The position numbers and the translations under genes were made by a program. The notes below the pieces were generated by a model. It saw only the letters and a list, made by a program, of their open reading frames with translations, made no database searches and was not told where the DNA came from. Below, in pieces: positions 7,691 through 15,844 of a DNA stretch of 64,000 nucleotides. The DNA is taken from positions 1 to 64,000 of the forward strand of contig JAZQNW010000006.1 of the NCBI GenBank assembly GCA_045627525.1. Reading direction: 5' to 3'. Origin of the DNA: CAG-877 sp045627525. GTDB taxonomy: Bacteria > Bacillota_I > Bacilli_A > RF39 > UBA660. Position 1 is the first letter of the stretch. Each line of letters begins with the position of its first letter.

Positions 7691-8563
7691 ATGAATAGGG
7701 ATAATAGCTTTGATTCTGTAATTCGTTATAAATTATATCGCAGTGTTTATGAAATAATTCATCCATCTATTTCTAAAATGAATGTTTCTAATTATGCGAT
7801 TGTTATTAATGATAATTTTATGCCAGTTAGAGTATTTTATCCTAATAAAGTATCAGATATTAAAAAGGTTATAATTTATATTCATGGTATTTCTAGTATA
7901 ACAAATTGTAGTAATTATGCTGATATTTGTCAAAGACTTGCGATTGATACTAAACAAATAGTTATAGCATTAGATTATGAACAATTAGATACTACTAATT
8001 ATTTAAAAGTATTAGAAGAATGTTATAAATTGGTAGAATTTTTAATAAAAGATTTGATTAGATTAAGAATTAAACAAGATGATATTACTTTAATAGGGGA
8101 CTCAGTTGGTGCTACAATTGTAAGTAGTTTAGGAATGCTTTTTAAAGATAAAAAATCTAGATATAATATCAAAGAAGTATTATTTTATCCTATATTAAGT
8201 GGTGAATATAATGGAAAAAGTAAATTTGAATCTATTGATAAAAATAATTTATTAGATAAAAATGTTATTTCTAGTATTAATGAATATTATGATAATAATT
8301 TAAAATATAAAAAAGATCATAAGAATAAACTAGTATTTCCATTATTAGAAAAAAAGATAAAAACTTTACCTAAGACATTAATTATTGTAGGTAATATTGA
8401 TCCTTTAAGAGATGAAAATATTTATTATTATCAGGAATTAGAAAAAAATAATTCTGATAGTGAATTATTAGAACTTCCATTTTTAGGTCATGGCTTTTTA
8501 AATAAAATTGATAATGAAAGTTATAGTGAATTATTAGAAAAATTGATTGAATTTGTTAAATAG
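7691..8563 (+). CDS. Alpha/beta hydrolase (esterase/lipase-like)
   Basis: 290 residues with an alpha/beta-hydrolase core: oxyanion-hole strand IIYIHGISS, nucleophile elbow GDSVGA (Ser in GxSxG), acid-containing NIDPLRDEN, and catalytic His in GHGFLNK. It resembles the hormone-sensitive-lipase/acetyl-esterase group but lacks the HGGG motif, so the substrate is unknown. ATG 7691 has AGGTGAT 6 nt upstream. The frame stays open back to 7610 but crosses the murI terminator, so that extension is rejected. Single-gene unit. Confidence 0.85.
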   Translation: MNRDNSFDSVIRYKLYRSVYEIIHPSISKMNVSNYAIVINDNFMPVRVFYPNKVSDIKKVIIYIHGISSITNCSNYADICQRLAIDTKQIVIALDYEQLDTTNYLKVLEECYKLVEFLIKDLIRLRIKQDDITLIGDSVGATIVSSLGMLFKDKKSRYNIKEVLFYPILSGEYNGKSKFESIDKNNLLDKNVISSINEYYDNNLKYKKDHKNKLVFPLLEKKIKTLPKTLIIVGNIDPLRDENIYYYQELEKNNSDSELLELPFLGHGFLNKIDNESYSELLEKLIEFVK

Positions 8564-8582
8564 TACTTGTACTATTTTTCTT
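8559..8582 (+). terminator. Terminator of the hydrolase gene
   Basis: Stem AATAGTA / TACTATT with a 4-nt loop and T-rich tail, overlapping the stop codon. Confidence 0.75.
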
Positions 8583-8600
8583 TTAATAATTTTGTTTTTA

Positions 8601-8609
8601 TGTTATAAT
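8601..8609 (+). promoter_or_regulatory. Extended -10 promoter
   Basis: TGTTATAAT preceded by a T-rich stretch, 17 nt before the DUF1003 ATG. Confidence 0.6.
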
Positions 8610-8625
8610 TTTTATGGTGATAATT

Positions 8626-9153
8626 ATGGAAAAGAAGAGAACAAAACGTGATATTGTTAAGATGCTACTTAGAGATAAAAATTTAGAAGAACAAGATGAA
8701 GAGGAATTAATTGATTTATTAATTGATCAAAATATAGCAATTGATATAGATAAGCAAGAAGAATCTAAAATGACTAGAGGAGATAGGATTGCTGATAAAG
8801 TTAGTGAGGTTGCTGGTAGCTGGACATTTATAATACTATTTATTTCTTTTTTATTAATATGGATTATACTTAATGGTGTTATTTTGGCAGATAAAGCTAT
8901 TGATGAGTATCCGTTTATATTACTAAATTTAGTTTTATCTTGTATTGCTGCTATTCAAGCGCCTATTATTATGATGAGTCAAAACAGACAAGCAGCTAAA
9001 GATAGTTTGAGAAACCAAAATGATTATAGAACTGATTTAAAGAGTGAATTGATTTTGGAATCTTTACATGATCATATAAATGAAGTATTAAAAAATCAAA
9101 GAAAGATTATAAAATTATTAGAGGAAGAAAATGATGAAGACAAAAAAGATTAG
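8626..9153 (+). CDS. DUF1003 family membrane protein
   Basis: 175 residues. An acidic/basic N-terminus is followed by the DUF1003 signature: ADKVSEVAGSWTFI, two membrane helices containing LIWIILNG and YPFILLNLVLSCIAAIQAP, then the invariant IIMMSQNRQAAKD and a C-terminal coiled tail. The function of the family is unknown. GGTGA lies 5 nt before ATG 8626; the in-frame ATG at 8614 overlaps the leader and lacks a site. The end overlaps the following lipoprotein gene by 23 nt, so the two are probably one operon. Confidence 0.88.
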   Translation: MEKKRTKRDIVKMLLRDKNLEEQDEEELIDLLIDQNIAIDIDKQEESKMTRGDRIADKVSEVAGSWTFIILFISFLLIWIILNGVILADKAIDEYPFILLNLVLSCIAAIQAPIIMMSQNRQAAKDSLRNQNDYRTDLKSELILESLHDHINEVLKNQRKIIKLLEEENDEDKKD

Positions 9154-9607
9154 CATATTAATTTTTGTTATTGGAGTACTATTTTTAGTTACTGGATGTT
9201 CACATACTGAAGCAACTGCTGATGGGGTTATTAAATGTACGAGAACTGGTGAAATTGATAATGGTAGTTCTGATATGACTTATGAAGTATACTATGAAGG
9301 TGATTATATAACTATTTTACATTCAGTTGAAGGTGTTACTAGTGAGGATAGTGATTTATTAGATCAATATGAAGATGCTTATAAAAAAATTTTTAAGTCA
9401 TATGATGGTATAGAACATTGTGATTATAAAATTTCTAGAAATGATAATTCTGTTTCAGTTGATTCAACTGTTAATTATGCTGAAGTTGATATGGATGCTA
9501 TTTTAGATATTGAAGGTAATGAAATGGGATTAATAAAAAATGGTAAAATAAAGTTGGATACTTGGTTAACTTTTGCTAAAAAATATGGGGCTGATTGTGA
9601 TGATTAG
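9131..9607 (+). CDS. Putative lipoprotein (158 aa, possibly YehR/DUF1307-like)
   Basis: Signal peptide with a lipobox, LVTGC, cleaving before Cys23; a mature acidic domain rich in Asp and Tyr follows. The pattern of a small secreted domain with VIKCTRT near the N-terminus and a KKYG-ADC end recalls the DUF1307 (YehR) lipoproteins, but I hold that loosely. GAGGAAGAA inside the end of the DUF1003 gene serves as ribosome site; the 23-nt overlap implies coupled translation. It should be anchored on the outer face of the membrane. Confidence 0.82.
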   Translation: MMKTKKISILIFVIGVLFLVTGCSHTEATADGVIKCTRTGEIDNGSSDMTYEVYYEGDYITILHSVEGVTSEDSDLLDQYEDAYKKIFKSYDGIEHCDYKISRNDNSVSVDSTVNYAEVDMDAILDIEGNEMGLIKNGKIKLDTWLTFAKKYGADCDD

Positions 9608-9616
9608 TCCTTTAAT

Positions 9617-9691
9617 GTTCAAGTAGTTTAATGGATAAAATGTTTCCCTCCGACGGAAATGATATGGGTTCGACTCCCGTCTTGAACACCA
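9617..9691 (+). tRNA. tRNA-Arg (anticodon CCG)
   Basis: Acceptor GTTCAAG / CTTGAAC, anticodon stem TTTCC / GGAAA with loop CTCCGAC (CCG, reads CGG), T stem ATGGG / CCCGT, and an encoded CCA end. Confidence 0.95.
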
Positions 9692-9699
9692 TTGTTTTT

Positions 9700-9726
9700 A
9701 AAAGATATAAATATATATCTTTTTTT
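9700..9726 (+). terminator. Terminator after tRNA-Arg
   Basis: Stem AAAGATATA / TATATCTTT, AATA loop, T-tract. Confidence 0.8.
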
Positions 9727-9731
9727 GTTAT

Positions 9732-9760
9732 TTGAAAATATCTTTTTATTATGGTATAAT
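9732..9760 (+). promoter_or_regulatory. SigmaA promoter with extended -10
   Basis: TTGAAA (9732-9737), 17-nt spacer, TGG-TATAAT (9752-9760). A ~50-nt leader follows before the ATG, with a small CCTA/TAGG hairpin next to the ribosome site. Confidence 0.8.
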
Positions 9761-9816
9761 ACGAAATTAATTAAGCGGTGATAGTCTGAAAAACCTATTA
9801 TTAGGGGAGATATTAA

Positions 9817-10275
9817 ATGAAAAAGTTTGTTGTTAAAAGAGATAGTGTTTGGGCTGGATTATTGGTAAATAGTGATTCTAGTTCAAGTAGGCCAATAATA
9901 TATTATCAAAAGGATGATAAGGCTTTGGATTTAAGATATGATGGTTGTAGTGAATATTCAATTTCTTTTGATGATTTACAAGTTATTGGTAGTATTAATT
10001 TGGATACTGTACTTGAAAAGTTGGGATATAGGGATAATTTAACGCAGAGAGATTTGAATAGAGTATATAGTAAACTATTAATTAATGATAAGTGGTTAAA
10101 GAAAAATAAATATTTGTTTGGATTTGTTGATTTGATGAATGGTGGCTATGCAATGGGAGAGAGTTCTATATTAGATCCAAAATTGTACTATGGATTTAAT
10201 TTGATTCATAGTTATACTAGTAAAGAACCTATTTATGATGAACCAAATTTTCAAAATATTAAAAAGAGAAAATAA
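9817..10275 (+). CDS. Hypothetical protein (152 aa)
   Basis: Not recognised. A soluble, Tyr/Ser/Asp-rich protein with no membrane segment; its only Cys is in YDGCSEYS. The C-terminal third (LFGFVDLMNGGYAMG) looks globular, and the tail ends in basic residues. It starts at an ATG with GGGGAG upstream, after an unusually long leader for this genome. It is a monocistronic gene between two tRNA units with its own promoter and terminator. Confidence 0.8.
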   Translation: MKKFVVKRDSVWAGLLVNSDSSSSRPIIYYQKDDKALDLRYDGCSEYSISFDDLQVIGSINLDTVLEKLGYRDNLTQRDLNRVYSKLLINDKWLKKNKYLFGFVDLMNGGYAMGESSILDPKLYYGFNLIHSYTSKEPIYDEPNFQNIKKRK

Positions 10276-10290
10276 TTTGTTTTCTCTTTT
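10265..10290 (+). terminator. Terminator
   Basis: Stem AAGAGAAAA / TTTTCTCTT, 7-nt loop, T-tail; it overlaps the stop codon of the preceding gene. Confidence 0.8.
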
Positions 10291-10296
10291 TATTTA

Positions 10297-10305
10297 TGTT
10301 ATTAT
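10297..10305 (+). promoter_or_regulatory. Extended -10 promoter of tRNA-Thr(GGT)
   Basis: TGTTATTAT ends 8 nt before the tRNA 5' end, so the primary transcript would start almost at the mature end. Confidence 0.55.
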
Positions 10306-10313
10306 TTTTTTAT

Positions 10314-10387
10314 GCCGATATAGTTTAGTGGTAAAACAGGTCCTTGGTAAGGATCAGCGGACAGTTCAACTCTGTCTTTCGGCACCA
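10314..10387 (+). tRNA. tRNA-Thr (anticodon GGT)
   Basis: GCCGATA acceptor with a U-U mismatch at pair 6-67, GTTT/AAAC D stem, anticodon loop TTGGTAA, T stem GACAG / CTGTC, encoded CCA. Confidence 0.93.
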
Positions 10388-10398
10388 TAAGAAAATAT

Positions 10399-10422
10399 GC
10401 TCGAACTTCTCGAGCTTTTTTT
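10399..10422 (+). terminator. Terminator after tRNA-Thr
   Basis: Stem GCTCGA / TCGAGC with a 5-nt loop and T7. Confidence 0.88.
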
Positions 10423-10512
10423 AATGCAACTAATTTAAAATGACATATTATTTTTAAAATCTGAGATGCATAACTTAAAAAGCACATTAGATTATTGAAA
10501 AGAAAAGTTTGA

Positions 10513-10728
10513 AAAAATTTACATGATAAATTCCATAGTTGGTATAGTAAAGATGATAAATATATCAATATTGTAAATTATATGTATGAAAATGATGTTT
10601 TAGATGACGATGATGTTGAAGAATTAGATTTAAGAAAAGAAAAAATGACTTTGAGAGATAAACTCATTGTCATCTTTATTATTTTAATAACATTTTTGGT
10701 CTATCCGACTGTTGCGATTCGTTATTAA
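10513..10728 (+). pseudogene. Possible gene remnant with acidic stretch and C-terminal membrane segment
   Basis: A 71-codon open frame without a credible start, reading roughly SWYSKDDKYINIVNYMYEND, then DDDDVEELDL, a basic turn, and a clean hydrophobic helix (LIVIFIILITFLVYPTVAI) before TAA. The composition looks protein-like, not random. Its last ~50 nt overlap, antisense, the end of the unknown gene at 10679. It is probably the tail of a decayed or truncated membrane protein. The rest of 10423-10512 holds nothing I can identify. Confidence 0.3.
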
Positions 10729-12133
10729 TGATACTTTCATTTATCATTGTTACTTCGGCAGTACGATCATAAAATTTATCATCTCTATGAAATGAAATTA
10801 TTTTCATACCATTATTATCTTTAACAGCACCAAAATGATTATCATATTCGATCGTAAATCCTTCTGGCAATTCTACTTTGTAAAGTAAGTAATCATATTC
10901 TTCTATTACTTTTATGCCACATTTTTCATACATCATTAGTAGATATTCTTCTGAATCATATTCTTTTTTATATTCATTAGGTACAGATCCGTTGTAAAAA
11001 ATTGGTAGTAAATCTGTACTTTGCTTCATATTATCTCTATTTCTTTTTACTTCATTATCTATTGCTTTAGAAGGATCATCACCCTCCATAGCATAAATCA
11101 TAGCATCCATAAAAACTAACCCTAAGTCGGTAGTGTTGTTTTGCTTTTGTGGGTGTTGTGATCTTTTCCAATCTCTATAATGATATTTAAAGCCAAAGTA
11201 TTCTGGCGAATCTTTATCGTATAATGATTTAAAATAATTGACTCTTTCTTCATTTAAATCCATTTTTTCAATTAAATTGCCATCATTTTCAATTACAAGT
11301 TGCCATATTTTCTTTTTAATAGGATTTTCATCCTTATCTATTCCTACGTTGATTTCAGTTTCAAGTGCATATTCACTAAATCTTGCAATATTCTCAGGGG
11401 TGTCTTTAAGCAGTTCTATTAAAAATTCTGGAGTTAATACTTCTTTAGGAATATAATCCATTAAAACTGTTCTGTCATTATTACCTAAATATGTATCTCT
11501 ACTATCACATCTACAGCCACAATTATATGTGCATTTAAATAATTCTTGATACCATTCTTTATCCTGATATTCTTTTGGAGTAATAGTTAAAATATTAGAA
11601 AAAGTTCTACCACCATATAGTCTAGCGGCTAATTTCCATACATCTTCACTTATAGCTTGTGGATTTCTTTTATAAACAGTTAATAACCATTTATTACAAC
11701 TCCAATCTGTACCACTTAATATAGCTAAAGAAAGAATTTCTTCATCAATGTACTCAATTGGCATAATTTCAAAACAGTTATTATCAAATCTTAAACAACC
11801 ACTATCTGTCATTATAAGATCTTTAAAGAAATTTCTATCAAATTTTTCTATATTATTTTTGATATAATCGTAATTATAAAAAAAAGTATTGGCAAAGAAT
11901 TCTTCTGTTCTTAATGACTCTGGAACATCGTAAAGGGATAATTTATTACAACGGAAAGCATCTATGTATTTTCCAAGCGCTCTCATATCATTTGGGTTTA
12001 TAATTTCATCATCTTCATAACAATAAATTTTAGTATGATAATCATTTCCAAATGTAAATGGTCCTTCATCATTAAATTTCGCTAAAAGTCTAATATATAC
12101 TTCATCTTTTTTTAAATCTTCAATTATTCTCAT
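10679..12133 (-). CDS. Hypothetical protein (484 aa) with helical repeat-like segments
   Basis: Not recognised. It contains several spaced segments of the form P-(x)4-(T/D/E)-E-(F/W/I)-(x)2-(L/F) (YDVPESLRTEEFF, MPIEYIDEEILSLAI, ITPKEYQDKEWYQEL, YIPKEVLTPEFLIELL), reminiscent of DUF4116-type helical repeats. A compact Cys cluster (CTYNCGCRC) in the middle could bind a metal. The last ~50 residues are polar. GGAGGGA sits before the ATG and an extended -10 upstream. It is flanked on both sides by decayed sequence, so it may belong to an accessory island. Confidence 0.8.
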   Translation of the reverse strand: MRIIEDLKKDEVYIRLLAKFNDEGPFTFGNDYHTKIYCYEDDEIINPNDMRALGKYIDAFRCNKLSLYDVPESLRTEEFFANTFFYNYDYIKNNIEKFDRNFFKDLIMTDSGCLRFDNNCFEIMPIEYIDEEILSLAILSGTDWSCNKWLLTVYKRNPQAISEDVWKLAARLYGGRTFSNILTITPKEYQDKEWYQELFKCTYNCGCRCDSRDTYLGNNDRTVLMDYIPKEVLTPEFLIELLKDTPENIARFSEYALETEINVGIDKDENPIKKKIWQLVIENDGNLIEKMDLNEERVNYFKSLYDKDSPEYFGFKYHYRDWKRSQHPQKQNNTTDLGLVFMDAMIYAMEGDDPSKAIDNEVKRNRDNMKQSTDLLPIFYNGSVPNEYKKEYDSEEYLLMMYEKCGIKVIEEYDYLLYKVELPEGFTIEYDNHFGAVKDNNGMKIISFHRDDKFYDRTAEVTMINESIINNESQQSDRPKMLLK

Positions 12134-12153
12134 ATTTCCCTCCTGTAGCGATT

Positions 12154-12162
12154 ATTATACCA
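12154..12162 (-). promoter_or_regulatory. Extended -10 promoter of the 484-aa gene
   Basis: TGGTATAAT on the minus strand, 20 nt before the start codon. Confidence 0.65.
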
Positions 12163-12482
12163 TATGTTTTATTATTTTTAGCTTTTTTAGTTGAGTTTTT
12201 ATTAAGAATAAAATATTTTATGTTATATATTTTCAGAATATTTTAATGTAAAATTAGAAGAAAATAAAATAAAAAAGAATGCTTCGAGGTGTTCTCTAAT
12301 AATCATGATGAAATATATGACTATTATGTTAGAATGAAAGAAAATTTTGATTAAAAATAAAAAATGTTATCAAGTAAGAAATTAGAATGGAAAAATAATT
12401 GTGATGAGATTAAAATTTATTTGCAAGTTTTGTATAGCTAAATTAGTTATTATTAGTGGTAATTTAAGAAGTGATGTAGTTT
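12163..12482. other. Gene-free AT-rich spacer with a short coding-like remnant
   Basis: About 320 nt without a gene. One plus-strand stretch (about 12279-12353) reads CFEVFSNNHDEIYDYYVRM then KENFD and a stop, which looks like a fragment of a lost gene but has no start. No RNA structure recognised. Confidence 0.4.
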
Positions 12483-12513
12483 TTGTTCAAATAATGTAAA
12501 GGTATGCTATAAT
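12483..12513 (+). promoter_or_regulatory. Promoter of the 299-aa gene
   Basis: TTGTTC (12483-12488), 19-nt spacer, TGC-TATAAT (12505-12513). Confidence 0.6.
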
Positions 12514-12542
12514 AAATAACTATACAAAGGGAGGAACTTAGA

Positions 12543-13442
12543 ATGGGAAAAACGGCAGTTTCTAATTCAGGAGAATTGGAGGAACTATTAAGTAAAAAAT
12601 ATGGTGATAGATTTGAACCAAGTTTCTTATCATCAATTGATGGTGTAGCTGGATATTTAGACTCTAAAAGATTTAAAATAACCTTTAAAGGAAATAAATA
12701 TTTGTTAATATCTACATCACAAAAAACAAGAGAACTTTTAGATGAATTATTACCTGTTTTAACAGAAGTAATGGGAAATGAACAACCAATTTGTAGTTAT
12801 GATTTACAATGCTTGGGAGATGAAGAAAAAGATGCTATGCCTACTATTGAGTGGGATGTAGTAGCACCTGAAAAGAGAATTAAAGAAATAGTTAATGGTA
12901 GAGTATTTTCTAATATAGAAAAAATTCTAAACTTAAAATTATATAATGGAAAAGATGTTTCGGAATATTTAGAAAGTGAACAAGAAAAAGAGGATAGAAT
13001 TAAGAATGCAAGAATTTATGGTATAGATCCAGGAAGTATTTCTGATGTAGAAAAAATCAATAATTTAAGTGAAGTTGATTTATACTTTGCAATTGATGCT
13101 ATGGGTGGTCATATTTGGAGATGTAGACACGATATGGCTCATGGAAGAATACCTAAAATTGATTTAACTGAAGAACAATATGCATTAGAATATATGGTAT
13201 ATCAAACAACAAAATTTGGTGTAGAATTACCAGCCCCTGAAATTGGTAAACATATTACTGCAACATCATCTTACAAAGCATGGTATAAATTTTATTCAAG
13301 CCATTTTAATGATGGACTTACTGATGAACAATTTAATGCATTTCAACAAGCACAAAGAGAAGGAAAAGATACATCCGCATTTATGCCTAGTGGACATTGG
13401 ACAGATTTATTGGAAAAGCCAGTGCAAAAAACTAATAATTAA
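12543..13442 (+). CDS. Hypothetical protein (299 aa)
   Basis: Not recognised. Soluble and mixed alpha/beta. The first ~100 residues (KRFKITFKGNKYLLISTS) look like a small beta-rich domain. A central helical stretch contains KEDRIKNARIYGIDPG, and the C-terminal half has DAMGGHIWRCRHDMAHG, whose clustered His and Cys residues could bind a metal, plus an aromatic-rich region. GGGAGGA precedes the ATG. It stands alone between gene-poor spacers, next to the other unknown gene at 10679, so the two may share an accessory origin. Confidence 0.8.
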   Translation: MGKTAVSNSGELEELLSKKYGDRFEPSFLSSIDGVAGYLDSKRFKITFKGNKYLLISTSQKTRELLDELLPVLTEVMGNEQPICSYDLQCLGDEEKDAMPTIEWDVVAPEKRIKEIVNGRVFSNIEKILNLKLYNGKDVSEYLESEQEKEDRIKNARIYGIDPGSISDVEKINNLSEVDLYFAIDAMGGHIWRCRHDMAHGRIPKIDLTEEQYALEYMVYQTTKFGVELPAPEIGKHITATSSYKAWYKFYSSHFNDGLTDEQFNAFQQAQREGKDTSAFMPSGHWTDLLEKPVQKTNN

Positions 13443-13722
13443 TATTGTAAATAAGGGCTAGTAAGGACTTATTAATATAATAAGCAGTACTATGCTCTTT
13501 TTTGTAGTAAAATATATAATTATATTGATTTAGAAGCTAGTAATAATGATAAAAATAAAATAAATACAAATATAAGTAAAAGTTTAAACCCATGTTTTTA
13601 TAATTTTTTTTATATTAAATATTCTATAGCTGACTTTTATCTTAACCGTGAAAATATAAATGTTTTTTGTATTTGTGTGAAACTTATTTAGTTTCTTTTT
13701 TGCTTTTAAAATAGAAATAAAA
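13443..13722. other. Gene-free spacer with hairpins
   Basis: Holds a CTTATTA / TAATAAG hairpin (about 13467-13483), an open but startless plus frame to about 13691 rich in Asn, Lys and Tyr that I take as chance, and a short terminator (GAAAC / GTTTC then T7, 13679-13702). Confidence 0.45.
13679..13702 (+). terminator. Short terminator upstream of pepT
   Basis: Stem GAAAC / GTTTC, 7-nt loop, T-tract. Confidence 0.55.
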
Positions 13723-13731
13723 TGTTATAAT
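13723..13731 (+). promoter_or_regulatory. Extended -10 promoter of pepT
   Basis: TGTTATAAT, 19 nt before the ATG. Confidence 0.6.
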
Positions 13732-13750
13732 AATTATAGGAGATGATACG

Positions 13751-14947
13751 ATGGTTTTAGATAGATTTTTAAATTATGTAAAAATACATACAACTTCAGA
13801 TAGCAGTAAAGATAATAATCCAAGTACTGAACGTCAAAAAGTATTGGCTGAATTATTAGTACAAGAATTAAGAGATTTAAAATTAGATGAAGTTTATTAT
13901 GATGAAAAATATTGTTATGTATATGGGCTTTTAAAAGGTAAAGAAGATTTACCAAAAATAGGTTTTTTATCTCATATGGATACATCACCAGCGGTAAGTG
14001 GTGAAAATGTTAAACCTAATATTATTAAAAATTATGATGGTAGCGATATTGAACTTAATGGAATTGTTTTAAAAACTAGTGTTTATCCGGATTTAAAAAA
14101 TCATGTAGGTAAAACTTTAATTACATCAGATGGTACAACTTTATTAGGCGCTGATGATAAAGCTGGTATTGCTGAAATTATGGAAATGTTAGAATACTTT
14201 TCTAGTTCTTCTATTGAACACGGAGATATTTATGTTTGTTTTACTCCTGATGAAGAAATAGGACTTGGTACAAAAAATTTGGATAAAAATATTTTTAAGC
14301 CAGATTTTGCTTATACAGTTGATGGAATATTTTTAGGTGAATTTTCATATGAAAACTTTAATGCTTGTAAAGTAGAAATAGATATAGATGGTATTTCAAC
14401 TCACACTGGTAATGCTAAAGGTATAATGGTTAATGCTTGTCATATTGGAACTATTTTTAATTCTTTAGTTCCTTTAGAACTTCCATCTAATACTGATGGA
14501 AAAGAAGGGTTTTATCATCTTGATTTAATTGAAGGCGATGTTGTAAAAACAAAAATGATTTATTTAATTAGAGATTTTGATAAAGAAAACTTTGAAAAAA
14601 GAAAAAATAAATTATTAGAAATAGCAGATAAATTAAATAAAGAATATGGTAATTGTATTGAAGTTACTATTATTGATTTATTTAAAAATATGTTGGAAGT
14701 AGTAGAACAAAATAAGGATTTGATTGATAAGACAATACAGGCTATAAAAGATGCAGGAGTAAAACCTTTAATAGAACCTATTAGGGGTGGTACTGATGGT
14801 GCTAATATTTCTTATAATGGTATACCTTGTCCTAATTTAGGAGCTGGGGGACATAATTTTCATAGTTTATATGAATATGTTTGTTTAGAGGATATGGAAC
14901 AAATTTCAAAAATACTTATCAAAATAGTTGAAATTTTTTCTAAATAA
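13751..14947 (+). CDS. pepT: Peptidase T (tripeptide aminopeptidase)
   Basis: Cytosolic dinuclear-zinc M20B aminopeptidase releasing N-terminal residues from tripeptides. Metal ligands and catalytic motifs are visible in order: SHMDTSPAVSG (His, Asp), LLGADDKAGIAEIME (bridging Asp), TPDEEIGLG (catalytic and ligand Glu), a DGIFLGEFSYENFNA segment, GGTDGANISYNG, and GAGGHNFHSLYEYV near the C-terminus (last His). The 398 residues match the family. AGGAGATGAT precedes the ATG. Confidence 0.95.
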   Translation: MVLDRFLNYVKIHTTSDSSKDNNPSTERQKVLAELLVQELRDLKLDEVYYDEKYCYVYGLLKGKEDLPKIGFLSHMDTSPAVSGENVKPNIIKNYDGSDIELNGIVLKTSVYPDLKNHVGKTLITSDGTTLLGADDKAGIAEIMEMLEYFSSSSIEHGDIYVCFTPDEEIGLGTKNLDKNIFKPDFAYTVDGIFLGEFSYENFNACKVEIDIDGISTHTGNAKGIMVNACHIGTIFNSLVPLELPSNTDGKEGFYHLDLIEGDVVKTKMIYLIRDFDKENFEKRKNKLLEIADKLNKEYGNCIEVTIIDLFKNMLEVVEQNKDLIDKTIQAIKDAGVKPLIEPIRGGTDGANISYNGIPCPNLGAGGHNFHSLYEYVCLEDMEQISKILIKIVEIFSK

Positions 14948-14957
14948 AAATAATTTA

Positions 14958-14966
14958 TGTTAAAAT
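14958..14966 (+). promoter_or_regulatory. Extended -10 promoter upstream of the FtsK-like gene
   Basis: TGTTAAAAT, 28 nt before the ATG; there is no clear -35 and no terminator after pepT. Confidence 0.45.
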
Positions 14967-14994
14967 TATATTAAGATAATATGGAGTTGGTAAA

Positions 14995-15831
14995 ATGAAG
15001 AAATTATTAGAAGAATTGAAAGAATGTGAAAAATGCTTAACAGATGAAATACCATTCTTAAATGTTTATAGCGAAAAGCATGAATTGCTAGAAGTACCAA
15101 TGGGAATTAATAAGGATAATGAAAATATATTGATTGATTTGGAAAAATATAAGAATATGATTGTTATTGGTCCGACTGGTGCTGGAAAAAGTGTGTTTGC
15201 TAATAGCATTATTTGTTCTTTATTATTGAATGATACTAATGATAATATTAAGTTTGCATTTTTAGATAGTAGTATAGTTGAATTCTCAGCTTACAATAAG
15301 ATTAAAAAATTATTATTTCCTACTGTAATTAATCCAGATAATTATCTTGAATTTATTAATAAATTAGAGATAATCGTTTCTGAAAGAATAAATATATTAA
15401 AGACTAATAAGTGTAATAGTATTAAGGATTATAACGAAAGATTTAATGATAATATTTATGAACTTATTATTATGATTGATGATTTTTATGATATGATTGA
15501 TGTTGTAGGAAAAGAAGCTAGAATAAAAATTCTTGATATAATTAAAAATTCTAAAAATTTAGGAATACACTTGATTTTATTTACTGATACACCAACTAAT
15601 AATACTTTAACAAAAGAAATTATTAATAAAATGGATGTACAAGTTCTATTACCTCAGTCTCCTGGAGTCGGTGAATATTTTACAACTATTGATTTTGATA
15701 AATTAGAAGATGAGGAAGATTATGGTACTGTTACTGTTAAAATGAAAAATGCAGTTCATAATGTAATGCCTGTTTATATTAGTGAAGATGAAATTACTAA
15801 AATAATTAATTATTTTGCTAGCAACAAATAA
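14995..15831 (+). CDS. Stand-alone FtsK/SpoIIIE-type ATPase domain protein
   Basis: 278 residues, essentially only the motor domain of the FtsK/HerA superfamily: Walker A GPTGAGKSVF (about 56-65), a FAFLDSSIVEFSAY strand matching the FtsK IDPKxxEL region, Walker B LIIMIDDFYDM, and GIHLILFTDTPT in place of the usual ATQRPS. There is no N-terminal membrane domain and no C-terminal gamma (KOPS-reading) winged helix, so it is not a normal FtsK or SpoIIIE. It could be a plasmid-type or conjugation-type translocase, a secretion coupling ATPase, or a degenerate paralogue. GGAG precedes the ATG, and a lipoprotein gene follows. Confidence 0.85.
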   Translation: MKKLLEELKECEKCLTDEIPFLNVYSEKHELLEVPMGINKDNENILIDLEKYKNMIVIGPTGAGKSVFANSIICSLLLNDTNDNIKFAFLDSSIVEFSAYNKIKKLLFPTVINPDNYLEFINKLEIIVSERINILKTNKCNSIKDYNERFNDNIYELIIMIDDFYDMIDVVGKEARIKILDIIKNSKNLGIHLILFTDTPTNNTLTKEIINKMDVQVLLPQSPGVGEYFTTIDFDKLEDEEDYGTVTVKMKNAVHNVMPVYISEDEITKIINYFASNK

Positions 15832-15844
15832 TGGAGTGATTAAG

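Noticed and set aside
9761..9816. Long leader of the 152-aa gene as a riboswitch
   Set aside because: Only about 50 nt with a 4-bp hairpin; it does not match the conserved core of any class I can recall.
10302..10568. Minus-strand 88-codon frame ending PVLPLNYIGIKK
   Set aside because: Its C-terminal part is the reverse complement of tRNA-Thr(GGT) and it crosses a strong terminator.
13476..13691. Open plus frame before pepT as a real gene
   Set aside because: No start codon or ribosome site, composition dominated by Asn/Lys/Tyr as expected from chance AT-rich codons, and it ends in a terminator-like stem.
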